Shown piece by piece: positions 49,707 to 60,500 of a stretch of DNA of 64,000 nucleotides. The stretch comes from Panorpa germanica (taxonomy: Eukaryota > Arthropoda > Insecta > Mecoptera > Panorpidae), in assembly GCA_963678705.1 (NCBI GenBank), contig OY783206.1, forward strand, positions 26,361,807 through 26,425,806. The letters run 5' to 3'. Positions within the stretch are counted from its first letter, which is position 1. The number at the start of each line of letters is the position of its first letter. A program made the position numbers and the translations under genes. Below the pieces are notes generated by a model. That model saw nothing but the letters and a program-made list of their open reading frames with translations, searched no databases and was not told the DNA's origin.

Positions 49707-50120
49707 GGCCGTCAACTGATTGCAAACTCGAAGTTTCCAACGAAAACGAAAAACGAGCCATGTCGAGCCGTGTTTCGTGACTCTATAGAATTTTTAACAA
49801 TAACGTAATAGGAGATTTTATTGTGTCGTATTGTGAGATATTTGTATGTATGTATGTATTCAAATACTTTTAAAAAGTATTTGTGCACATCTTTGCTCAT
49901 AATGTTCACCATCAAAAGCATGCAACGTAATTGCACTGCGACCTAGAAACACAGTCGCTCAAAACCAATTTCAAATCAGTTTAGTTTCATTCGAGCTGTG
50001 TGCGTTCTCTCACTCGTATACACGTGCGATCTCTCACTCACAACACAGTTCCATTCTCATTTGGTTCGGGCAGATTCGGGGATCGCGTTTGCAATCAGTC
50101 AACTCATGTGCGGACGGCCT
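49707..50120 (+). mobile_element. MITE, family F, copy 2
   Basis: It opens GGCCGTCAACTGATTGCAAA and closes TTTGCAATCAGTCAACTCAT followed by GTGCGGACGGCC, good inverted ends. The interior is collinear with 32655-32975. Confidence 0.7.
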
Positions 50121-51039
50121 TACAATGGACTGGTAGCATCAAAAAACGCCATGGAGATGATCATCCTTGAACAACTGAACAGACTTCGTCGGATAGCATC
50201 ATGGTTCGGATAGGTAAAGCGTAGTAGCGCGTATACGTCTGGCCAAAATTCGCTTAAATGCGATTACAGTGTGAGACAGACCTTATGCTTAAAATAGGTT
50301 GCAAGCGTCGCTTATATGCGGCACAACTTGTATTAAGCATAAGTTACCTCAAAACTCTCGTAATTGAAACTATAGATTTTAATTTTCTTTTAAAGAATAA
50401 ATGAAAAACACTTCTTGTATGATTTTCATGAACTTCTATACGCGCTGGATTTTGCATTATAACATTTGCTGGATTCAGCACTGAGGAATATGTTTATTAG
50501 TTTGGTTATTGATCAAACTTTTGATGGTGTCTTGATAACATTCAGCCAATGTATAGTTTTAATATTTAAATTTAAATAGATTTTAAACCAGATAGCCGTC
50601 CTACTTACTTGATATTTAAATGTAAATTTTCACCGGATATGTCACTGATTTTATAAGAAGTTTAAATTTGAATAAATTTGTATTCATTTATGCGGTTCAG
50701 GTTTTAACGACGAAGCACATATAAACACACTCTTCTATCAAACTGCGGATAATAGTAAATTGTTTTGCGTTGCTATGGCAGTTTTAAAATGAGGTTGTTA
50801 GGGATAATCCGGTGGCCAATCGTCGGGTGGCATTATTTGTATTAATTATTTATTTTATTGTTTTTGTCATAAGGCAGTACATACTTCCGCCTTAAATCTT
50901 TAAATTACATATCATGGTGCGTAACGTCATGTCCGCTAAGTTGTTATCTCTTTTATGCAATGGAGCGTAAAAGAGATAGCATACTGCATACTTGACACAG
51001 AACTCTTATACATATAACAAATAACTGACCTACTCTTAA

Positions 51040-51236
51040 TAGTGCGAAATGTTACGTCATAAATATGGCCGGCTGGGGTATGTAGCGCTAAAACTGCGAT
51101 TCAAATTTGTAATTGCTACATCTCCGTCAACATTTAGATATTTATTAAAATAAAAACTCCAATATACATTTATTAACATCAATTTCAATCAACAAATAAA
51201 AAACGACCCCTAAAAAATGAGTTTACAAGCCCATTT
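51040..51236 (-). mobile_element. MITE, family B, inverted 5'-end fragment
   Basis: It contains, inverted, the family's left half (ATCTCCGTCAACATTTAGAT, TGGCCG, and the terminal ACAAGCCC). Confidence 0.65.
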
Positions 51237-51308
51237 TAAATGATTTTTTGTAAAAATATTAAAAATAATATTTTGACCGGGCTACTAGATAGTCTTGTAT
51301 TAATCCAA

Positions 51309-51400
51309 GTAACAATAGAAATTATTTCATTGGTGCAAGTAACAATGGACATTCGTTTCATTGGCGCAAGTAACAATGAACATTCATTTCATTGGTGCAA
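51309..51400 (+). repeat. ~31-bp tandem repeat, three units, upstream of the secreted-peptide gene
   Basis: The unit GTAACAATGGACATTCGTTT plus CATTGGCGCAA is repeated three times with small changes and is followed by a decayed fourth. It ends 130 bp before the start codon at 51531, in the promoter region. Confidence 0.85.
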
Positions 51401-51492
51401 TTTGCAACAATGCCTTTAAAGTTTAGGTAACCTCCGTATTTTGCTGTAAAATTCAGTTTACTTTCCGGACGCGCGTGATAAACATTTATATT

Positions 51493-51499
51493 TATAAAG
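51493..51499 (+). promoter_or_regulatory. Possible TATA box of the secreted-peptide gene
   Basis: TATAAAG at 51493, with a second AT-rich TATAAAG at 51503, lies 32-38 bp before the ATG. If used, the 5' UTR is very short. The AT-rich background makes this weak. Confidence 0.25.
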
Positions 51500-51530
51500 T
51501 GATATAAAGTGAAGTAGTGAAGTGAATCAA

Positions 51531-54500
51531 ATGGCGGGAATAAAATATTTCGTTTGGCTAGCAGCCTTCGTCGCCTTAGTAGTGCTCGTGCCTACTTCCG
51601 TGGCCAAGAGAGGTAGGCAAATCTGCTTGTTTAATTAAATTTAATTAGTTTTTATCTTAGTTATGCCACCACTGATTGAGCCCACTTTACAAATGAACTT
51701 TTGAAATGAAATTATGAAATAAAAGCAAAGTCCTTTGTGTACGTTGTACCTACAACAGATAAGACATGTTCGTCTCACATGACATGGTCCAGATCGATGT
51801 TGTTACAATCTGTTTATTTTATTGCCTTTGAAGCGTACGAGTATATTACAGGATTGAATTGAACCACCTTAATTACCCCGAGGATATTAGGATTGATTTT
51901 TATTTGGATCTCTAACAGTTTTAGATGCTTGCTGATTTTAAGATTGTTTATTTTTAATTATTCGGATTAGGATCTTTCTGTCTTTATGAAACAAGCTGAA
52001 ACATTCGTTGGCAAAGTCAAACTCTAACCCTTCTCTAAGATAAACCTTGTAAAGACCATTTTCAGCATCCTTCTGTTATTCTGCTTTTCAAAATTATGTC
52101 CTTTACGTATCTTCCTGCGCTGTGTGATTTCTTCTTCCATGTCAGTAGCACTTCTCACACGTTGAGTTTTCCACCACCAGGGATGCCTACAAACCAAGGA
52201 CTGTTCTTTGGAAAAGTTATATTTCTTTCTTAGAGTTATCTCACATACACTGCCATTTTGTTTCTTCATTTTGACAAGAGGTCATACGCTTGCCACTGGC
52301 CTAGCAGCTTGTTGTGCAGGGTCATTTCTTCTTTCGGTTCCTGTGATTCCTTTGTGAGCAGGAATCCTCCTTGGTAAATGGAACTCTTTCATTTTTAGTC
52401 TATTTAAGTTTCTTCCTACTGTATAAATCTTCTGTTTATTGCTTTTCCTTACCAATGCTTCCACCACTGCTCAGCTCAATTTTTTAATTTGAATATATAA
52501 TACATCTTATTTTATTAAAGACTGTAAGTTGGATTCGAAATAAGTATCTGTGTCGGAGTAGAACTCAGAACATCTAATATTTGAAGTCCTTGTACTTCAT
52601 TAAAACATTACCATAATATTATAGTTAATTATAACTTAAAATAATTTAAATACTTCCTTTTTTCAGCTACTGTACATTGTAAGTAGAACAATTTTTTTCT
52701 TCAATATTTTGATTCCAATCTCATTCTTTAGGCGAACCGTCTTATGTAATATGCTAAAACCAGGGCGACTTATAAAGAATACAACTCAGAGAAACTGTAG
52801 AATGTCGTGTGCATGACAGGTCCAACAGAGGTATAATGTCGTATACGAACTGTTTTTGATGATGCACAAAAACTGACCACCATTCTCAACCTGTCAAACT
52901 GTCTATCGGAAGCTTCAAATAATTACTAGAGTTGAGAATTTTTATCGTCTTTCAAGTGACAAATTTAATACTTTTAATACTTTTAATAATTTAATAAAAA
53001 GAAAATGAAGAGTAACAAAATGTGAAAACCTAGCTTTCCAATCAATTTAAAAATGTCATTCCCACCCACTGTTTTAATTTTGTATTTAATTTAAATTGTA
53101 TGCGTAGTCATTCCCTGTGCCATTTTTAATTTAGATTTAATTTACGTGTTCTTTGTTTTTCTAGAACCTTACAATCTCCAATGTTTCTAAATTTTAAATA
53201 CTAAATTAAAAAAAAAACTATATTATAACCTCCAAATTGTGGCAAAGAAGTTTAATGTCAGTTTGTCAAAAATAAAGAAGTAAAAACAATAATTAAAAAT
53301 AGCAATTTAAAATATTCCACACTGAATTTAATCAAAATTTATATTACTAACGGCGCATGCGCACCAACTAAATTAACTAAACTCAAATTAAAACACGAAT
53401 GTGACAAGGAATGCATTCTAAAACCTGAAAGGAAAGCTTCAGATGACGTCACACTATTTCTCATATTATTTTTAATTATTCTTGTTTGATATTATGATGA
53501 CATCAAATGACGTTATAGAACATTGACTATTTGAGAATGAATCACTTGCCCTAATATAATTCATTCATGTATTGCAGATGGTAAGTTGAATTCTTCTCGT
53601 TTACATATCTAGGATGAGAACCGTTGATTGTTCCATGTATAAGCCGGCAGTCTTCCTGGGGTTAAAAAGAGACATTTATAATTTAGAAAACTGTGTCATG
53701 AAATTAAGTAACTGTAGAGGTCGACTTCTGCTACATTTGTCACCTTCGCCTTCGAAAGGAAAATCGTTGCTAAATGTAAAAAATGCTAAATGCGAAAATA
53801 TGACAAGAATGCAATCGCACACGTGAACCTAATTTGGTTTTGCGTTTCATTTTGAGCAATAACAACAATTGCGGCTACCAATTTAATGAATTCACAATAA
53901 TTAGAATTTAGTTTCTGATCTGATTAGATTTAGTCTGATAGAAATTAGACTTCTTAGAAAGAATGCGATTTGGATAAAGTACGTTTTTTATAACAGGACA
54001 TACTTTTTTAATTTCTTCGATAGTAAAATGTACATCCGTTATTCGTTCTAAATAGAAGATAAACCGGAAAAGAGCAAAATACAAAAATATAAACTTGATG
54101 AAGATTTGAATATTGTTTCTTAATCATCCTAAACATTACTTTATAATATTTCATTACTGTAACACAGATAGTAAGTTAGGGGCTCACTTTGACCAACATC
54201 CCGTTCCGTTCTTATTGGACGTGATTTGCTCTAAACCTAATCTTTCTTCACTCAGAATGTGAGCTACTCTTTACTTTAACCTTTAATGTGGACGCAACCA
54301 ATATGTCAACTGGAATATTTTGTTTTACTTTAATTAATTCATATTTCAGTTATCTATTTTACAAACATTGCTAATATTTTATTCTTTTTTAAATATTTTT
54401 ATTGGTTTTCATTACAATGCCATCTATCATCTATGCAGGCAGTAAGTGACATTCGCTGTACTTCACACTGGTTTTGATTCTTTAGAAACAAATGCTCGGG

Positions 54501-57500
54501 TTTTTAAATTAGGGTCCGGTTTATTCAACATTTGTTCCTTATACAATAATACGATTTAAAATACACATTAAATGAAAAATCAAAACGATATTTTGTTATT
54601 GGTTCTTTCACAATTCGTTCCATGAGGCATCAATTTTAGCTAATCAATTGTGTGCTTCTTCTCCACTTATTGGCTTTACAATGACCTATTCAATCAGTGA
54701 ATTTGATTGAATATTGAACAGTACGTGCAATAAATTGGCACAGCCACACCTACTTATATTTTGTATTTATGATGTAGATCAGGACTGGGAAACCTCGAGG
54801 ACTTTGATGTATTTTTTACACCTTTATTATATCGTGTTCCTTGCCCCTGTTCTTGTACAAATATTTAATATGCTCAGTGCTTATTATTTCGTTATTTTTC
54901 TTCATATGTTTCAATTCGATCAGAAGTCCTCCACCCTTTTATTACGAACCTCCTTGGTGTTACCTACATTTAAATAATCTTATTTGTTCTTCACTTCTGA
55001 AAGATGTACTCCTTTGGTTTTGTCTCGAAGTAGTTTTCCCATCTCTCCCATTTTTCCTGTCCTGTCTTTCTTTGTAGAAGAATTTGCATGTCCTTTTTAA
55101 GTTTTAATGTCCTTGCCTTGTTTCTCTTCACTTTCAATTTCTTTTTTAATAACAATTTTTAATTATTTAATCCTTGTATTCCTTCATTTTGGTTTTCCCT
55201 CCTTTTTAGCTTATTTGCTTTTTCCTCAGTCTCCCTTTTACTTTCACTATAATCTCCTTCCCAGCACTCATTGAAGCCTTTCAGTCTCTTCTTTTCTTCA
55301 GCAATTCTCTATCCATTATTATCACACAATGATTCTAGATATATCGATCATTCTACTCAATAGTGAGACAACTCTAAGTGAAATGTATAATTTAATAACT
55401 CACCCAGATAATTCACCAACCAGCGCACCGTTTTTGTTATTATTTAAACAGCCAATAATCCGAGATGTTTCACTAATGAACTAGACGATAGTTGTCTCCA
55501 GAATCGAACAGGTGTCCCAACATAAGTTACTTCTTTAACTCTTACATTTATTTAATATATATTTAACATTTAATTTATTTTATTTTTCCAGCCGGTAAAT
55601 ATTCTAAGTTTTTATTTAATTATAGAATTCGACCAGTAGCTTAGATAAGAAATTCCTTGGACAATAAGCCCCATAAATTCATTTAAAAAGTCTCCTTGTA
55701 TATTTTACAGATGCGATGATTTTGTTGTTGCTAAGCTTCTTTTAGTCTTATCAGTCATTTGTCATTCACGAGTTCTATGGCGTTGACGGGTTTTTTATTG
55801 ATTTTAAGTCAAGCCACTAAGATTTTAAGACATTAACGTAATCTCTATATGAGTCCCGGAATGTTCCAAGCAACCATCGTACCTGAATAATAGGATAAAA
55901 CTCATTCCAAGACCTAAATTAAACTAAAGCATTGTTTCATTCCGATCCGGAAACTAATCACAGTCGTATAGCTTTTGCAATGATCAGGGTTTTGCTCTCG
56001 ATGAAGTAGTCTAGATTTGCTTGCTTCGAATTATTTGTTCAACTGTTAAGTGTCATATTATTTAGATGGTGAGTGTTTGTTGGTTTAAATACAAATCATC
56101 CGTTTATAGATTTAGAGGACTGTGGATATTAGAATTGCTAGAACGAATTGCTTTACTTTGGTTGAGTTAGCTGCAGACGCTATGTTCTTGATTTGCATCA
56201 AAATAGAAGTTGAATCAATGGGTGTAACTATCCGTTGATTGGAAATAGGGGTCTATGGAGGATAAATAGATTATGGGGACATCACACATAAGCGTTGTGA
56301 TTTACAAGCGTTGGCTTTTTGTTACTTAATCTCTTGAGATTACAATATAATAATCATAACAAGTACAAATATGTCATTAAAAAGAAAACAAATTCGATTA
56401 GTGAATACGCAAATATTAATTAAAAAATTTAGGTTAAAACGATTCAAAGGAACTGATATGCTTTTCCTTTCTCTTTCAGATGGTAACTTATCAACATACA
56501 TTAAATAAACACAAGGTGTGATCGAAACTAATGACCTTTCTTTATTTTTCTTTTTTTTTATTTGGTTTGTGTCGTTACTTTGCTCCGATGTTTTCTTCAT
56601 TTTGATTCTGCAAACAGCGCGTAAGTACTCCCGAGCGGATGGCCATACCTCAGATCCACTTACTTATTCCTTGCACTTGTATGATTACGTTTTTCTTTTA
56701 TGAACAGCTTGTAAGTTAAACGCATTTTTGAACGTGCTGTGCTTATGAACACCCTTTTAAATAACTTGCAAATAACCCCTAGTTCTTTCGTTGCGTAGAA
56801 ATATTTGATTTCTTTTGTGCTTGAATTAGACATTGCTTTCCTATTATTCAACAGGGTGTAAGTACTTCTTGAACTGCAGCCAGTGTTGCATTTTGCTTGA
56901 CTGCATATTGTATAAGTGAAGTGCATAACGAAAATAGAAACACAAAAGATGTCTCTTGTTGTAAATATCAATTAAAAACTTTTCAACGTCCTATGCTGAA
57001 CATGAAAGTAAAACAATCAGCAGAATTGTAATTTTCTTAAGATTACAGCTTATTCTTTGATTGACTTCTAAAGCAAATTCCTACAAATTGTTGATTAAAT
57101 GAAACAGCAATTTGACAGCTCGATACCGATCCATGTTGTAACTTCTAGAAAGTTTCACTGCATGTTAATAGAGCGGACCGTCAGGCTCTGCAAAGTTATA
57201 AATGGTTTACGTAATGTAATGATCTTAAACAATAACAGGTGGTAAGCTTGACCAATAAATCGTCAGACACATGCAATTATTTTCATTTTATTCAATAATA
57301 TTACAAGCACACATCTCTTCTTCTCTCGTATCTTACTTTTATGTAATTATGTAATTCTTTAAGTTCTTCGAGATCTTCTTCTGTGTACTTTCTCGCAAAG
57401 AGAAAACCAGCACCATGCATACATATTAATGAATTTTCTATTCTATGTCTTTTTTCTCTTTTCATTTGTTGGTATATTCTTGTTTATTGCCTTAATATTT

Positions 57501-60500
57501 TTGGGCCTTCAATTTGTTTTCATCATGAAACTTTGTTGAGATGTTATTACATACATTCTACACTATTAATGAAACAGCAATAGACGGTAAGCTAATTACT
57601 TTCATGGATGTTCCGACTTGATTTCTACCTTGAATCTTCCAATTTCATGTTGCCCTTATTTTGTAAAGATTGTAAGTGACATGTCCGATTACTGTGACCG
57701 ATGTTAAAGGAAATGAATGACACTTATTTCCTGTTTGAGTTAAGTTAGATAGCGACTTTACAGGAAACTGGGAAGCGGGAAAGCATTTTGCACTCCGAAG
57801 ATTAATTTCAGTGGTTAGAGATAAATTTGGGGATCAGAATGAAAATGTAAAAATACTACAATTTGGTTTAGGAGACTGGGAAACAGTTTCAGTGATTAGG
57901 AACCGATTTTAATTTACACATTTATTTAGCACAACAATGTACTTCCATTAAAACGTATCGGCAACATAAATAATTGCTGGATAGTGATGGTGCGTCTTCT
58001 GCAGGAATAAAACTCGTTCAGAGTACAACAGAATTAGGAATTAAACGAAACTCAAATTAGAAAAATGTAAAGCAATTGAATTTAAATGTAATCTGTTTTC
58101 CTTACCTCATTGTTCTTTGCAGGGAGTAAGTTATTAATTGTTTAATAAATTATATAAAATTTGTCATTAAATTCCATGCGCCTTAGGACTGTCTTCTTAA
58201 AACATTCCTAGATGCTCCAACCTTAGATAGTAACTCTCCAGGTTGAGTTCATTTCTCTTAATTTGGAGTGTGACAGATCCACTTCTTTTGGAGTGTGACA
58301 CTTTTGAATTTTGGGAAAATACGTTCAGCTGGATCAGATCCTTAGATAGTCCTTCTTCGCCAGCAGATTGTGTGTTGTGTAACAGTGGAACATAGCACTA
58401 TTGTATCCCAGTAAACCTGCACCTGGGTTGATCCGCTTTTAATGTTAATGGCAAGCTTAGATGATGCCTGGCTTGATTGCCCTCTAAAAGCAAATTTTAA
58501 TTATTAAAAATTAATTATTGGGGTCAATTTTTAGATTACATAGCTTACAATCTTTAAACCATTTTGTTTATGCAGAAAGTAAGTTAAGACAATAGTCTTC
58601 TGATACAATGAAAACAACAATTCTTATTATAAGTTGCTGTTCCTTTAAATGCATTTTTAATTTGTAAAAACAGAAAGTCAGTAATGTTTTAAATTAGTTT
58701 TACTTTCAATTATTTTAGATTACATTTACTAATTCAAAGCCATAATTTAAATTAGTAAGCCCTGCAAAGTTTTACTTTACATGAGTATATCTCTCCAGAA
58801 TTTTTGAAGTGGTCAATTAAAGACTTTATAGATCTAAGAAAGAGTCTTTTAGATCCGCTGAATTAGTATCCTCTTTTTAAGATATTCCAATGTAAACATA
58901 AATGTAAATTAGCCCTTAAATAAGTTTTGGGATATACACTATTTCTCGTAGTCCTTGATAAATATCACCTTGCACCTGTGTGGTTAAGGCACTGCACTGA
59001 ATTTCTCTACCAAACATGAAAATAACATTTTCGTTAGCTAATTGCGTTCATCAGCAAAATTTATTTATTTTGTGTGCATCTAGTTTGTAAGTAAAGTAAC
59101 AGCACTTTCAGTTATTGTCCACTCAAACTATTATAAAATATATAAAATATAATAACATTCCTTGCCCACAGGTGGTGAGTAAAACGGGATCGAAAGAAGC
59201 ACTGACATTATTGTATAACAAATATTGTAGTGACAAATATTCTATCTCCCTGCAGTTTGTCTACTGGTATAATTGTAAATATCATTCAAAAGAGATGATC
59301 CCATTTAAAAGAACGCCTGGTATTTCCACATCCACCATTGTTACCCCCCATCAAATGCATTCTGGTGTTTCCTTTACCTAAATTCGCACATCGGATTCGC
59401 TCATTCATTACCACTTACAAAACTATCAACATCGCACCAAAATCATTCATTCCTTACAAATACAAATACATAAATAATCACACCACCCACCCATCTACAA
59501 ATACTTGAATCCTTGCCACAAATACAATTAAAGCTAAAAATGTAATTCCTAATAGAAATACCTGCCGGTAAACATTTCTTCCATTACCAACAAAGGACAA
59601 TGCATTAGAAATACTAAGTGAAATAAAGTATTAAATGAACTAAGTGTTTTGTTTCTGTAAAACGGTCCAAACTGGCTCACCGCAAGATCACCAACGTGGC
59701 GATTCCATTTACATTACTCCGTTTAAATTGTCCACTACATTTAATTTCACTTATATTATACTGGAACCAATTCTTGTTCTATACTCTCCTTCCTTCCTCT
59801 TCTACTTTCCTTCTTCACTGCGCCGCCTTTCTTTTATAATTTTGTTTCATATCATTAACTTTGTCAAATAAATAATACAGAGAGTAAGTTGAAACATTTC
59901 TGTTATGGCGCTCTTAGTCGATGTATCGTGAACAGCATTTTCATCATCGATGTAGTCAGCGAGATGCAACTACAAGCACATGCATTTGCATTTAACAGAG
60001 AAAGAAGCAAAACCTTGTAAACCATGAGGATTGAGGCTTTAAACAATGAATTAATTCACAATGAGCAGAATTTCAAAACAAACAACAACACATGTAGAGC
60101 ATCGCTTGGAACACATAAACTGTTATCACTTCTGCATTAGTTGCATCGGCCAATGTTGCACTGTAGCTCATGGACTTCATCATTATATTTGCTCAATTTC
60201 ATGATTTACAAGACGTTTGCTTTGCAGTAATTAATTATAAATAGCTAAAGTAATTACCTTTATCTTTTTAATAACGAATCTTGTCTTTGTTTTTCCCTTG
60301 TGGCTGCCATGTTCTCCTTTACACTCACTCTACTTAGACGGTAAGAGAAATAAACTGTCCCATCGTAGTCCTAAACATTTTACTAATTTATTAAAAGTAT
60401 AGGGTTTTCCAATGAGGGCGGGTCGGTGTTGAAATGGAACAAAACGAGGTAGGGTGTAGTATTAACGAAATCCTTTTTTATTTGAGAGGCACATGTATGG

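Noticed and set aside
52362..52373. A 12-nt AG...GTAAAT segment before the first single-codon exon
   Set aside because: It lies within the LINE RNase H remnant (52024-52470), so the splice-like signals are probably chance, although it would keep the frame.
54841..55320. Long pyrimidine-rich frames on the plus strand
   Set aside because: Base composition alone keeps them open; they sit in an intron of the microexon gene.
55339..55362. A 24-nt AG...GTGAGA segment in the 1.15 kb intron
   Set aside because: It keeps the frame, but the acceptor context is mediocre and its residues are strongly hydrophobic, unlike the rest of the mature peptide. Left open rather than included.
58741..58755. A 15-nt AG...GTAAGC segment
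   Set aside because: In phase 1 it contains TAA and would end the microexon frame; the acceptor is poor.
59556..59567. A 12-nt AG...GTAAAC segment in the long intron 59175-59880
   Set aside because: Weak acceptor, and the surrounding sequence matches a dispersed repeat also seen near 27960-28030.
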